DNA from: Prevotella sp.
GTDB taxonomy: Bacteria > Bacteroidota > Bacteroidia > Bacteroidales > Bacteroidaceae
NCBI GenBank assembly: GCA_017618275.1
Contig: JAFZUS010000080.1
Coordinates: 1 to 40,359, forward strand
Direction of reading: 5' to 3'
DNA: 40,359 nucleotides
Part shown: piece by piece, positions 1 to 7,915 of the stretch
How positions within the stretch are numbered: the stretch's first letter is position 1
Layout of the letters: each line of letters opens with the position of its first letter
Notes under the pieces: generated by a model
Database searches by the model: none
Told to the model about the DNA's origin: nothing
The model's input: only the letters and a program-made list of their open reading frames with translations
Program-made: the position numbers and the translations under genes

Positions 1-1
1 A

Positions 2-85
2 AAAATCAAGGCCTTCAGAACACAATTCAGAGGAGTTGGAGATATCAAGTTCTTTATGTATAGGCTAGCCACACTTTATTCTTGA
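2..85 (+). pseudogene. C-terminal end of a transposase, probably ISL3-like (cut by window edge)
   Basis: The frame opening at base 2 reads KIKAFRTQFRGVGDIKFF and continues to MYRLATLYS and a TGA stop at 83-85. The pattern 'KIKAFR..FRGV.D..FF..RLA.LY' resembles the extreme C-terminus of ISL3-family DDE transposases common in Bacteroidetes. Only 27 residues lie in the window, so it cannot be told whether the gene is intact upstream. The bases after the stop (86-143) should contain the right end of the element, but I could not fix the terminal inverted repeat with only one end visible. The family call rests on motif memory. Confidence 0.55.
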
Positions 86-143
86 TTAGCTCAAGCTTTA
101 CCAACCGGGTAAATCCGCTGAGCCGAAATCATAAGGCAGAATA

Positions 144-177
144 CAAAAAGAAAACTCATCGGAAATGTCCGATGAGT
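144..177 (-). terminator. Rho-independent terminator of tRNA-Asp
   Basis: A perfect 10-bp stem (154-163 with 168-177, loop AATG) is followed on the minus strand by a T-rich tract (TTTTCTTTTT). It lies six bases past the 3' end of the tRNA-Asp. Confidence 0.8.
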
Positions 178-182
178 CTCTG

Positions 183-256
183 CGGTGCGTACGAGATTCG
201 AACTCGTGACCTCCTGCGTGACAGGCAGGCATTCTAACCTACTGAACTAACGCACC
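183..256 (-). tRNA. tRNA-Asp (anticodon GTC)
   Basis: On the minus strand the acceptor stem GGTGCGT pairs with ACGCACC. The anticodon arm is CCTGC-CTGTCAC-GCAGG, giving anticodon GTC, and the T arm is ACGAG-TTCGAAC-TCGT. The discriminator base is G, as expected for tRNA-Asp. A full CCA is not encoded (the genome reads G then CA), so CCA completion would be done by the nucleotidyltransferase. It has its own promoter (284-314) and terminator (144-177), so it is a monocistronic unit next to the transposase remnant. Confidence 0.96.
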
Positions 257-283
257 AGTGTTGGTCTTTTTCGTTTGCGGGTG

Positions 284-314
284 CAAAGGTAGAAAGAAAA
301 TTTGAACCCACAAA
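284..314 (-). promoter_or_regulatory. Promoter of tRNA-Asp, Bacteroidetes type
   Basis: The minus strand shows TACCTTTG (284-291) with TTTG (311-314) 19 bases upstream. This matches the -7 TAnnTTTG / -33 TTTG pattern of the primary sigma factor of Bacteroidetes. It lies about 30 bases upstream of the tRNA 5' end. Confidence 0.8.
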
Positions 315-353
315 ACTTTTTAAGGTTTTTTTTCAGAAAACAGCAAAAAAAGT

Positions 354-866
354 TCAGAAAAGCCTTTGCATCACGATCGCATCGTGGTAAATCTTGCCAT
401 CAAAGAGCCATTCTTTCAGTCTTGCAGACTCTATATAACCCAACTTCCGGAAAAGTTGCAGACATGCTTCGTTGGTCACGTCGATGGTGGCGAAGAGTTG
501 GTGCAGGTGCAAGATATTGACAGCATAGTCCGTCATCTGCTCCATCGTACTCTGTGCATAACCTGCATGACGGAACGGTTCTTCAATGATCAGTCCCAGT
601 TCTGCCCTGCAGTTGGACGGGTCGAAGTTGACAAGGTCAACAATCCCCACGACAATCCCCTCCTCGTTTTCTATCATCAGCCTGACCTGACGGTCTGTGT
701 AGATATCACCACTGGATGTGGCAATGTAATTGTGAAGGGTGTATCGGCTATAAGGCACATTGCTGCTGCCGACATTCCACAGTTTGACATCATTCTCTAT
801 ACGGTAGAGCAAGTCAAGGTCTTCCGGTTCCAAGGCACGGAGACGCACTTTAGGATTCTGAGTCAT
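354..866 (-). CDS. GNAT N-acetyltransferase, SpeG/RimJ-RimL type
   Basis: A 170-residue single-domain acyltransferase. The N-terminus VRLRALEPEDLDLLYRIEND is the typical opening of RimJ/RimL/SpeG-like GNAT enzymes. The central RAELGLIIEEPFRHAGYAQS corresponds to the acetyl-CoA pyrophosphate loop (usually Q/RxxGxG/A, here R-H-A-G-Y-A), and LFRKLGYIESARLKEWLFDGKIYHD is the usual C-terminal strand-helix. The overall pattern is closest to spermidine N-acetyltransferases, but the substrate (polyamine, ribosomal protein N-terminus or small molecule) cannot be told from sequence. The gene is last in the engB-led operon and its start overlaps the preceding glycosyltransferase by 17 bases, which suggests translational coupling. 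Confidence 0.85.
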   Translation of the reverse strand: MTQNPKVRLRALEPEDLDLLYRIENDVKLWNVGSSNVPYSRYTLHNYIATSSGDIYTDRQVRLMIENEEGIVVGIVDLVNFDPSNCRAELGLIIEEPFRHAGYAQSTMEQMTDYAVNILHLHQLFATIDVTNEACLQLFRKLGYIESARLKEWLFDGKIYHDAIVMQRLF

Positions 867-1731
867 AATAGTCTCTGTTTTTATTCGGATTCAAGAAGGC
901 ACGCAGTCTGTCGCCAAGCATATAGACCAAAGCCATAAAGGCCCGGAAATAGATGGCCATCTGGATAGGCAGCGAGAGCAAGATCGAGAGGTGTCCATAG
1001 TGCTTGCGAAAGAAAATCAGCATAGCCTGATAGAACACATGGACGTAGCGGAACGAGGACTTCTGTGTGGATTCCCCTTTATAGTGAATGATGTCGAGCG
1101 GCAGATACCAGTTCTGCCAACCACCTTTCAGCAGACGGTACGACAGGTCGATGTCCTCGCCATACATAAAGAAATCCTCATCCAACAGCCCGATCTGGTC
1201 AAGAGCCTTGTGTCTGAGCATACAATAGGCACCGCTGATGACCTCTATCCGTCCTGGTTGGTCCCAAGGCAGGTCACTCATATAATACTTCTTTGACATA
1301 CCTATCATTTTCAGGAAGGCAATCCAGGGTGTCGGCACAGCCCGTCGAGACTCCGGGGCAGGCTCTCCCTCACGGGTGAGCATCCGCACACCTACTCCAC
1401 CCGCTTCCGGATGACTGTCCATGAATGCTACGGATTCCCGAAGCGTATTTTCATAGACCACCGTGTCAGGATTCAACAACAGCACATAGTCGGCCTGTGA
1501 CTGACGGATGGCCAGGTTGTTGGCACGGGCAAAACCCATATTCTCCTTGTTGGCGATGAAATGCACGTTCGGAAACCGTGGTTCCAGATACGCCACACTA
1601 TCATCGGAGGAGTGATTGTCGACGACGAATATCTCTCCTTCGATACCCGTCATTGCCTTCTCAACACTCTTCAGACACGCTTCCAAGAGAAGACGGACAT
1701 TATAGTTGACAATAACAACAGACAGTTTCAT
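850..1731 (-). CDS. Glycosyltransferase family 2 (rhamnosyltransferase-like)
   Basis: A 293-residue enzyme expected to move a sugar from a nucleotide donor to a cell-surface glycan precursor. It opens with VVIVNYNVRLLLEACLKSV, the GT-A fold start. VVDNHSSDDSVAYL and NMGFARANNLAI follow, and the metal-binding DxD equivalent is LLLNPDTVV near residue 87. The ED-type catalytic region is DEDFFMYGEDIDLSYRLLKGGW. This combination is that of the WbbL/rhamnosyltransferase branch of GT2. The hydrophobic C-terminus (HLSILLSLPIQMAIYFRAF) suggests membrane association. Its start codon overlaps the stop of the upstream membrane protein in an ATGA. Specificity is not inferable. Confidence 0.9.
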   Translation of the reverse strand: MKLSVVIVNYNVRLLLEACLKSVEKAMTGIEGEIFVVDNHSSDDSVAYLEPRFPNVHFIANKENMGFARANNLAIRQSQADYVLLLNPDTVVYENTLRESVAFMDSHPEAGGVGVRMLTREGEPAPESRRAVPTPWIAFLKMIGMSKKYYMSDLPWDQPGRIEVISGAYCMLRHKALDQIGLLDEDFFMYGEDIDLSYRLLKGGWQNWYLPLDIIHYKGESTQKSSFRYVHVFYQAMLIFFRKHYGHLSILLSLPIQMAIYFRAFMALVYMLGDRLRAFLNPNKNRDYYDSES

Positions 1732-2150
1732 TCTTCAGTTGTTTCTGAGACACAACGGTTATAACTCGGGAACACAAACGGCAGGCACAGCAGAAGGATG
1801 ATGGCCAGATAACCAAAAGTGGCATTCATATACATATAATATAAATAGGTGTTGACGACCATCGGCACCTCGAGTATCAGCAGTCGGAGAATGCCCCACT
1901 GCCTCATAGCCGGTTCCTTACGATTCACCAGATCCTGATGGATCTTCTTGAACTTAAAGAGTCGCAGTCCCAAGAATGCCGCAGCAAGCGAGGCCAGTTC
2001 CATCACTGTCATTGCCACAAATTCCGTCTGCTTGGAGTCGGCCAATGCCCCTGACTCCACAACGCCACACTCATTAAGCAGGACAATAGTCAGGGCGATG
2101 GCTATCATCAACACAAAGAGAAACGTCAGTTGTTTGCTTACTTCCTTCAT
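1728..2150 (-). CDS. Conserved small membrane protein, function unknown
   Basis: 140 residues with four predicted transmembrane segments: LTFLFVLMIAIALTIVLL (about 8-25), a stretch near 45-62 (AMTVMELASLAAAFLGLRLF), ILRLLILEVPMVVNTYLYYMY (about 88-108) and FGYLAIILLLCLPFVFPSY. There are charged cytoplasmic loops between segments 2 and 3 (KFKKIHQDLVNRKE). I do not recognise a characterised family. It sits 15 bases downstream of recR and overlaps the glycosyltransferase start by 4 bases, so it is co-transcribed with them. It could be a small accessory protein of cell-envelope glycan assembly, but that is only context. Confidence 0.75.
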   Translation of the reverse strand: MKEVSKQLTFLFVLMIAIALTIVLLNECGVVESGALADSKQTEFVAMTVMELASLAAAFLGLRLFKFKKIHQDLVNRKEPAMRQWGILRLLILEVPMVVNTYLYYMYMNATFGYLAIILLLCLPFVFPSYNRCVSETTEE

Positions 2151-2165
2151 ATCTTCTATTTTCTT

Positions 2166-2786
2166 TTATTTTCCTTCGAATAATGTTCTGTTCAGGATAG
2201 AGCGCCCAAGGGTGATCTCATCCGTATACTCCAACTCGTTGCCCACAGAGACACCTCGGGCTATGATGGAAATCTTCACATCGCCATAGGGAGCCAGTTT
2301 TCGGTAGATGTAGAAATTGGTGGTGTCGCCCTCCATCGTCGGACTGAGGGCAAGGATGACCTCCTTTACGTTTCCTTCTGCCACACGACTCACCAACGAG
2401 TCAATCTCGATATCACTTGGTCCCATACCGTCCATCGGTGAGATGACACCTCCAAGCACGTGGTAAAGACCCTTATACTGCATCGTATTCTCTATCGCCA
2501 TCACATCCTGGATATTCTCCACCACACAGATGGTCTGGGCATCACGACGCGGGTCGCCACAGATAGGGCAAGTGTCAGTGTCGCTGATGTTATGACAAAT
2601 ATGGCAGTACTTGATCTCCTGTTTCATGCGATGGATGGTCTCAGCAAACTGCTCCACCTCTGTCTCTTCCTGACGAAGCATCCAGAGCACAAGGCGCAAG
2701 GCTGTCTTCCGTCCGATACCAGGAAACTTCGAGAACTCGGAAACGGCCTTTTCCAACAGTTGTGATGAGAATGGTTGTTGTATCAT
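2166..2786 (-). CDS. recR: Recombination protein RecR
   Basis: 206 residues, normal RecR length. RecR, with RecO and RecF, loads RecA onto SSB-coated single-stranded gaps. The helix-hairpin-helix near the N-terminus ([17 protein letters not shown]) is followed by the four-cysteine zinc finger [16 protein letters not shown] (about residues 58-73). A Toprim domain comes next ([17 protein letters not shown]... then [19 protein letters not shown]) and the C-terminal Walker-B-like tail ends [22 protein letters not shown]-type sequence (here [18 protein letters not shown]). It belongs to the engB-led operon; the 33-base gap after uup is a T-rich simple repeat. Confidence 0.97.
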   Translation of the reverse strand: MIQQPFSSQLLEKAVSEFSKFPGIGRKTALRLVLWMLRQEETEVEQFAETIHRMKQEIKYCHICHNISDTDTCPICGDPRRDAQTICVVENIQDVMAIENTMQYKGLYHVLGGVISPMDGMGPSDIEIDSLVSRVAEGNVKEVILALSPTMEGDTTNFYIYRKLAPYGDVKISIIARGVSVGNELEYTDEITLGRSILNRTLFEGK

Positions 2787-2792
2787 TGATAC

Positions 2793-2824
2793 TCTTTTAC
2801 CTTTTTACTTTTTACCTTTTTACC
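2793..2824. repeat. Simple-repeat spacer between uup and recR
   Basis: The spacer consists of near-tandem copies of a TTTTTACC/TTTTTAC unit reaching into the uup stop codon. The same unit fills the atpA-atpH spacer at 30291-30326 and part of the atpE-atpB spacer near 31678-31695. Confidence 0.7.
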
Positions 2825-4610
2825 CTTCGATTTCTGAGAGTTCCAGCCAGCGCATGGTCTTCTCGTCGAGTTCATCCTTCAGTTGTGGCAGACGCTTGCT
2901 CTTTTCCGTGAGTTCGTCGATAGAGAGGTTTCCACTGCAAAGGGCGTCCTCCAACTGGTGCTGTTCGTCCTCGAGAGCAGCAATCTCCTTTTCCAGGCGT
3001 TCAAACTCCGTCTTCTCCTTGTAGGTCATCTTCCTTCTAGACACGCTAGGATTCCGAGAATCCCTGGATTCTTTAGGATTCTTAGGTTCTTTAGGATTAT
3101 CCTTAACATCTCTAGGCTGAAGGTCCTGCCACTCTCTGTACTGCGTATAGTTGCCGGGGAAGTCCTTGATCTCGCCGTTGCCCTTGAACACCAACAGATG
3201 ATCCACCACCTTATCCATGAAATAACGGTCGTGCGAGACCACAATCACACACCCCGGGAAATCCTGCAGGTATTCCTCGAGTATCTGCAAGGTCACGATG
3301 TCGAGATCGTTTGTCGGCTCGTCAAGTACCAGGAAGTTGGGGTTCTTCATCAGCACCGTACAGAGATAGAGTTTCCTCCGTTCACCACCGGAGAGTTTGT
3401 AGACATAGTTATGCTGCTGTTCGGGGGTAAAGAGGAAATACTGCAGGAACTGCGAAGCCGTAAAGTGCTTACCGCCCCCCATATCGATATACTCAGCGAT
3501 ATTGCGCACCACATCAATCACCTTCTGTTGTTCATCGAACTGAAAACCCTCTTGTGAGAAATAGCCGAAGCGCACAGTGTCGCCGATGTCGAAGCGGCCT
3601 CCGTCGGGCTGTACCAGTCCCAGCAGCATCTTCAGGAACGTGGACTTACCCGTACCGTTGCTGCCTACAATACCCATCTTCTCGAATCGGGAGAAGTTAT
3701 AGTAGAAGTCCTTCATGATGACCACATCGTCATACTGCTTCGAGATATACTGACACTCGAAGATCTTACTGCCGATATAGACATTGCTCGACTTCAGACG
3801 TATCTGTCGTTCCTCAATACGTTGCTTGGCGATGCGCTCCAGATCGTAAAAGGCCTCCTCACGATAACGGGCCTTATGTCCCCTGGCCTGAGGCATACGG
3901 TGCATCCACTCCAGTTCTGTACGATAGAGGTTGTTGGCTCGGGCTATCTCTGCCCGTTTGTTATCGATGCGCTCCTGTCGCTTCTCCAGATAGTAACTGT
4001 AGTTGCCCCGATAGGTATAGATGGTCTGGTCGTCTAGTTCCAGGATGACGGAGCACACACGATCTAAGAAAAAGCGGTCGTGGGTCACCATCAGCAGCGT
4101 CTTGTTTCCCCGTCCCAGATAACCCTCCAACCACTCTATCATCTCCAGGTCGAGATGGTTCGTCGGCTCGTCGAGGATCAACAGGTCTGGTTCTGTCAGC
4201 AACACATTGGCCAACGCCACACGTTTCTGTTGTCCACCTGACAGTTGCCCCATGGGTTGGTTGAGGTCGCGTATCTTCAACTGCGTCAGCACCTGTTTGG
4301 CCTTCAGTACCTTCTCGTCCTCACCCTGATGGTTGAAACACGCATCCAGCACACTCTCTTCGGGATCAAAGACAGGTGACTGTTCCAGCATACCCACCTT
4401 CAAGTCCCTGCGGAAAATGATCTCTCCCGAATCATAGCCTTCCTTACCTGAGAGTACGGAGAGCAGGGTCGACTTACCCGTGCCGTTCTTGGCTATCAGA
4501 CCCACCTTCTGTCCTTCGGCAATCGAAAAACAGATGTCCTTGAACAAGACCAGCGCACCAAACGATTTCGTCAGGTTCTGTACGTCCAGGTATGGGGTGT
4601 CTTTAGCCAT
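2820..4610 (-). CDS. uup: ABC-F family ATPase, Uup-like
   Basis: 596 residues with the start at ATG 4610 ([18 protein letters not shown]). The open frame runs upstream to 4751, but those residues lie inside engB and are not ABC-like. Two ABC domains lack membrane segments, as in ABC-F proteins that act on the ribosome. Domain 1 has [23 protein letters not shown] and [13 protein letters not shown]. Domain 2 has [30 protein letters not shown] and [13 protein letters not shown]. The inter-domain linker (about residues 230-290) is charged and helical. After domain 2 come a Lys/Pro/Ser-rich tether ([20 protein letters not shown]) and a coiled coil, the Uup C-terminal domain, which binds nucleic acid in E. 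coli Uup. The start overlaps the engB stop by 8 bases. Confidence 0.9.
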   Translation of the reverse strand: MAKDTPYLDVQNLTKSFGALVLFKDICFSIAEGQKVGLIAKNGTGKSTLLSVLSGKEGYDSGEIIFRRDLKVGMLEQSPVFDPEESVLDACFNHQGEDEKVLKAKQVLTQLKIRDLNQPMGQLSGGQQKRVALANVLLTEPDLLILDEPTNHLDLEMIEWLEGYLGRGNKTLLMVTHDRFFLDRVCSVILELDDQTIYTYRGNYSYYLEKRQERIDNKRAEIARANNLYRTELEWMHRMPQARGHKARYREEAFYDLERIAKQRIEERQIRLKSSNVYIGSKIFECQYISKQYDDVVIMKDFYYNFSRFEKMGIVGSNGTGKSTFLKMLLGLVQPDGGRFDIGDTVRFGYFSQEGFQFDEQQKVIDVVRNIAEYIDMGGGKHFTASQFLQYFLFTPEQQHNYVYKLSGGERRKLYLCTVLMKNPNFLVLDEPTNDLDIVTLQILEEYLQDFPGCVIVVSHDRYFMDKVVDHLLVFKGNGEIKDFPGNYTQYREWQDLQPRDVKDNPKEPKNPKESRDSRNPSVSRRKMTYKEKTEFERLEKEIAALEDEQHQLEDALCSGNLSIDELTEKSKRLPQLKDELDEKTMRWLELSEIEG

Positions 4611-5208
4611 TAGCCAGATTCTTGTTGATTTGTTCGATATAGTCGAGCACCTCGTCCCTACCCTGTTTCTTCTCGGATGAAGTGACAAACATCGGGGGCA
4701 GTTCCTCCCATGTCTCAGAGAGCACTTTCTTATAGGCTTCCACACTGGCATTCACCTTATTGGCGGTGAGTTTGTCGGCCTTTGTGAACACAATGGCAAA
4801 GGGAATACTCGACTCCCCCAGCCACTGAATAAACTCCAAGTCTATCTTCTGTGCTTCCAGCCGCACGTCAACGAGTACGAATACATTCACCAGTTGCTCA
4901 CGCTGGAGAATATAACCCTGTATCATCTGCTCCAACCTGGTGATCTCCTTCTTCGAGCGCTTGGCATAGCCGTAGCCGGGCAGGTCGACCAGATACCACT
5001 CATTATTGATGATGAAATGGTTGATCAGCAGCGTCTTACCGGGTGTGGCTGAGGTCTTGGCCAATTTCTTGTTGTTGGTCAACATATTGATGAGACTTGA
5101 CTTACCCACATTCGAACGCCCAATAAAGGCGTACTCCGGCTTTGTATCTTTCGGACACATCGACACCATCGGTGCACTCAACGTGAATTCTGCTTTCTTT
5201 ATTTCCAT
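4603..5208 (-). CDS. engB: Ribosome biogenesis GTPase YsxC/EngB
   Basis: 201 residues. It is a GTPase needed for assembly of the large ribosomal subunit. All G motifs are visible: G1 [11 protein letters not shown]3 DLPGYGYA, G4 FTKADKL and G5 [17 protein letters not shown]. The start is ATG 5208 ([13 protein letters not shown]). A longer frame with a TTG at 5229 is rejected because that TTG is part of the -7 box TATCTTTG (5227-5234). The gene leads the operon engB-uup-recR-membrane protein-GT2-GNAT and is divergent from rho. The leader between promoter and ATG is short, about 13 bases. Confidence 0.96.
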   Translation of the reverse strand: MEIKKAEFTLSAPMVSMCPKDTKPEYAFIGRSNVGKSSLINMLTNNKKLAKTSATPGKTLLINHFIINNEWYLVDLPGYGYAKRSKKEITRLEQMIQGYILQREQLVNVFVLVDVRLEAQKIDLEFIQWLGESSIPFAIVFTKADKLTANKVNASVEAYKKVLSETWEELPPMFVTSSEKKQGRDEVLDYIEQINKNLANG

Positions 5209-5226
5209 CTTTTTTATTTTTGGGTG

Positions 5227-5234
5227 CAAAGATA
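5227..5234 (-). promoter_or_regulatory. -7 box of the engB operon promoter
   Basis: The minus strand reads TATCTTTG followed by CACCC, about 20 bases before the engB ATG. No clean TTTG -33 element is seen at the usual distance. It is back to back with the rho promoter. Confidence 0.65.
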
Positions 5235-5253
5235 GTTATTTTTTTCGAAAAAG

Positions 5254-5285
5254 TTTGGAAGTTCGCAAAATAATGCTTACCTTTG
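5254..5285 (+). promoter_or_regulatory. rho promoter
   Basis: TTTG (5254-5257) is followed after 20 bases by TACCTTTG (5278-5285), the Bacteroidetes promoter pattern. It predicts transcription start near 5291 and a leader of about 80 bases before the rho ATG. Rho is autoregulated in many bacteria, but I see no clear attenuator stem in this leader. Confidence 0.75.
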
Positions 5286-5369
5286 CAGCGTTTTTCGAAA
5301 CAACGTTTCCGTTCGTGAAGCGTTTCTACCTCAAATTTATCATTTCAAGAACATTTTGGTTATCATTTT

Positions 5370-7334
5370 ATGTATACAAAAGAAGAATTAGAAGCAATGG
5401 ATATACCCCAATTGATGGGTATAGCCGACGAATTAGGCGTAAAAGTCAAGCAGAGCGACGACCTTGAGACGGTGGTCTATGCCATCCTTGACAAAGCCGC
5501 AGAAGAGAGCGCTTCACCCAAACGTAAGCGCACCCGCATTCTGAAGAAAGACACCAACCGTGTATATACCGTGAAAGGAAAAGAAGGTGAGAACTTCGAC
5601 GTGCTGAACAACCGTAAGCAGGCAAAGGTAGAAACACCTTCCCTTTTCAGTGATGCGCCGATAGAAGCGCCTGTAGTCGCAGAAGAGGCTCCCGCAGAAG
5701 AGCCTGCTCCTGCTCCAAAGAAGCGCACCCGTAAGACGAAGGCTGAAAAAGAAGCCGAGGCTGCTGCAAAGGCTGCAGAAGAAGCAAAAGCCGCAGAAGA
5801 GGCAAAGGCTGCAGAAGAAGCGAAGGCTGCTGAAGAAGCCGCTGCTGAAGAAGTGCCGGAGGAGACGATACCCGAAGCAGCGATAGATGTCCCCGAGGCT
5901 GAGTTTGCCACAGGTGCGGCAGACGGAAGCGAGGCCGAAGAGCAGAAGAACCTGTTGATGCAGTTGCAGGAGAAGATGGCCCAGCGCTCCCGTGAAGAAA
6001 ACAAGGAGATACCCTCGGAAGAACCAGCCGAGTTGGCCGACGCAGTTTGGGAAGACGATCCGGGCGACGGCACCGACTTCATCACGGTAGTCGATATTCC
6101 CATCGAGGATCAGGCTGCTATTCCCTCACTCGACATCTTCGACCGCCCTGTCATCAACAATTCACAGGAAGCACCCGTCAACAGCAACCGTTCCAACGAA
6201 GAGAGATACGACTTCAACGACTTGATTCCTGGCAATGGCGTCCTCGAGGTATTACAGGACGGCTACGGATTCCTCCGTTCCAGCGACTACAACTACCTCT
6301 CGTCGCCCGACGATATCTATGTGGCTCCCGGCCAGATCAAGCAATACGGTCTGAAGACGGGCGACGTGGTGGATTGCACCGTGCGTCCACCGTACGACAA
6401 TGAGAAGTATTTCGCTCTCTCTACTGTCAAAGCCATCAATGGCCGTAACCCGTCGGAAGTGCGCGACCGTGTAGCCTTCGAGCACCTCACCCCACTCTTC
6501 CCAGAAGAGAAGTATACACTCTGCGGCGACAAGGCAACCACCAATCCCAGTGTGCGCATCGTCGACCTCTTCTCTCCGATTGGTAAAGGTCAGCGTGCCC
6601 TCATCGTGGCACAGCCCAAGACCGGTAAGACCATCCTGATGAAGGATATTGCCAACGCCATCGCCGCCAACCATCCCGAGGCCTACATCATGATGCTGCT
6701 CATCGACGAGCGTCCTGAGGAGGTGACGGATATGGCCCGTACGGTAGATGCTGAGGTTATCGCCTCTACCTTCGACGAGCCCGCCGACCGTCACGTGAAG
6801 ATTGCAGGTATCGTACTGGAGAAGGCCAAGCGTATGGTTGAGTGCGGACATGATGTCGTCATCTTCCTCGACTCCATCACCCGTCTGGCACGTGCCTACA
6901 ACACGGTGGCTCCCGCCTCTGGTAAGGTGCTCACCGGTGGTGTCGATGCCAATGCCCTCCAGAAGCCGAAGCGCTTCTTCGGTGCAGCCCGTAACATCGA
7001 GGGCGGCGGTTCACTGACCATCATAGCAACGGCTCTTGTGGATACGGGTTCCAAGATGGACGAGGTGATCTTCGAGGAGTTCAAGGGTACTGGTAACTCC
7101 GAGATCCAACTCAACCGTTCGCTCTCCAACAAACGTATCTTCCCGGCCATCGACCTGGTGCTGTCTTCTACCCGTCGCGACGATCTGCTGCATGATCAGA
7201 CCACGCTCAACCGCATGTGGATCATCCGTAAGTTCATCGCCGAGATGAACCCCGTAGAGGCCATGAACACCATCCGCGACCGTCTGGTCAACACCCACGA
7301 CAACGAGGAGTTCCTCATGTCGATGAACGGATAA
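5370..7334 (+). CDS. rho: Transcription termination factor Rho with a long disordered N-terminal insertion
   Basis: 654 residues against about 420 in E. coli. Rho is a hexameric RNA translocase that ends transcription. Residues 1-40 form the Rho_N helical domain ([23 protein letters not shown]). Residues about 45-275 are an insertion: a basic patch ([10 protein letters not shown]), then an Ala/Glu/Lys-rich segment with four near-identical EAKAAE repeats, then acidic sequence. The RNA-binding cold-shock domain follows ([21 protein letters not shown], about 285-350). The ATPase domain has Walker A AQPKTGKT (about 414-421), Walker [18 protein letters not shown] (about 496-512), the Q/R loops ([21 protein letters not shown]) and the C-terminal [12 protein letters not shown]. 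Similar insertions are known in Bacteroides Rho. It is monocistronic and ends at the 7371-7401 hairpin. Confidence 0.97.
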   Translation: MYTKEELEAMDIPQLMGIADELGVKVKQSDDLETVVYAILDKAAEESASPKRKRTRILKKDTNRVYTVKGKEGENFDVLNNRKQAKVETPSLFSDAPIEAPVVAEEAPAEEPAPAPKKRTRKTKAEKEAEAAAKAAEEAKAAEEAKAAEEAKAAEEAAAEEVPEETIPEAAIDVPEAEFATGAADGSEAEEQKNLLMQLQEKMAQRSREENKEIPSEEPAELADAVWEDDPGDGTDFITVVDIPIEDQAAIPSLDIFDRPVINNSQEAPVNSNRSNEERYDFNDLIPGNGVLEVLQDGYGFLRSSDYNYLSSPDDIYVAPGQIKQYGLKTGDVVDCTVRPPYDNEKYFALSTVKAINGRNPSEVRDRVAFEHLTPLFPEEKYTLCGDKATTNPSVRIVDLFSPIGKGQRALIVAQPKTGKTILMKDIANAIAANHPEAYIMMLLIDERPEEVTDMARTVDAEVIASTFDEPADRHVKIAGIVLEKAKRMVECGHDVVIFLDSITRLARAYNTVAPASGKVLTGGVDANALQKPKRFFGAARNIEGGGSLTIIATALVDTGSKMDEVIFEEFKGTGNSEIQLNRSLSNKRIFPAIDLVLSSTRRDDLLHDQTTLNRMWIIRKFIAEMNPVEAMNTIRDRLVNTHDNEEFLMSMNG

Positions 7335-7370
7335 TAACGATTCCTTTTTTTTTCGTTGAATTCTAAAAAG

Positions 7371-7401
7371 GGACGGCACCCATTGCGGATGTCGTCCCTT
7401 A
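7371..7401. terminator. Bidirectional terminator between rho and the DUF5675 gene
   Basis: A 10-bp stem with one G-T pair (7371-7380 with 7392-7401). It is followed by TTAATTT on the plus strand and by TTTTAGAATT on the minus strand. It separates the core gene rho from the convergent accessory region. Confidence 0.7.
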
Positions 7402-7408
7402 ATTTCGT

Positions 7409-7867
7409 TTAGCGGATGGTGATCCAGACGGCCTCGCCTCGGTCTTTGGCCTCGACGATTTTCTGTTTCAGGCGATGAACCCAGATGCGGGAGTCGAGGA
7501 CTTTGCCGACTTCACGGTTCTTGCCAACGAGGATGCAGCCTTCGGTGTCTTCCGAGCAGTTGCCCGCATGGATGCGGATGCCTTGCCATTTACGGTTGAA
7601 CTCTGGGCCGCCAAGCAGGATGGGGAGCCACTGCTTGAATTTCGGTGAGTACGAAATGACTACTGCATAGCGGCCTTCGGGAATGGCTGAGCGACCTTTT
7701 ACCTTGTAGGCACCGTTGGCATAGTCGCGCCAAGTGGGTTCCAGCGTGTCGCAGAAATACTGGTCTTCAATGCCGGGCAGGTATTCATCTATAACTTGGC
7801 GGCGAATGTAGAGCCTACCTATTGTGTAAGTCTTGCGTTTTGCTATACGTTCTAATATCAGTTCCAT
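7409..7867 (-). CDS. DUF5675 family protein
   Basis: 152 residues, no signal peptide and no membrane segment. The motif run YFCDTLEPTWRDY, KGRSAIPEGRYAVVISYSPKF, LLGGPEFNRKWQGIRIHAGN and EDTEGCILVG is that of the DUF5675 family, which occurs in Bacteroidetes accessory and phage-like loci. The HAGN...EDTEGCILVG part, with invariant His and Cys, recalls an L,D-transpeptidase-like catalytic patch, but that comparison is my inference and no activity is established to my knowledge. It is the last gene of the minus-strand accessory run, 36 bases after the VirE_N/DUF3987 gene, and the gap carries four 8-bp repeats (7884-7915). Confidence 0.8.
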   Translation of the reverse strand: MELILERIAKRKTYTIGRLYIRRQVIDEYLPGIEDQYFCDTLEPTWRDYANGAYKVKGRSAIPEGRYAVVISYSPKFKQWLPILLGGPEFNRKWQGIRIHAGNCSEDTEGCILVGKNREVGKVLDSRIWVHRLKQKIVEAKDRGEAVWITIR

Positions 7868-7883
7868 AATCTTGAATGTGCTT

Positions 7884-7915
7884 AATGTTACATTGTTACA
7901 AAGTTACTTTGTGAC
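7884..7915 (-). repeat. Array of four 8-bp repeats GTNACWWT (cluster 1)
   Basis: Read on the minus strand the units are GTCACAAA, GTAACTTT, GTAACAAT and GTAACATT, directly abutting. The array overlaps the stop codon of the VirE_N/DUF3987 gene, so its last residues VTK are encoded by the repeat. The same units recur at 15839-15870 and 15966-15997. Confidence 0.85.

Noticed and set aside
4611-4751. N-terminal extension of Uup
   Set aside because: These 47 codons lie within engB and do not resemble ABC-F proteins; the ATG at 4610 gives the canonical start.
5477-6103. 208-codon minus-strand frame rich in Ser and Ala opposite rho
   Set aside because: It is the antisense of the Ala/Glu-rich insertion, whose GCN/GAR codons leave no stops on the other strand. 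It has no domain and no promoter.
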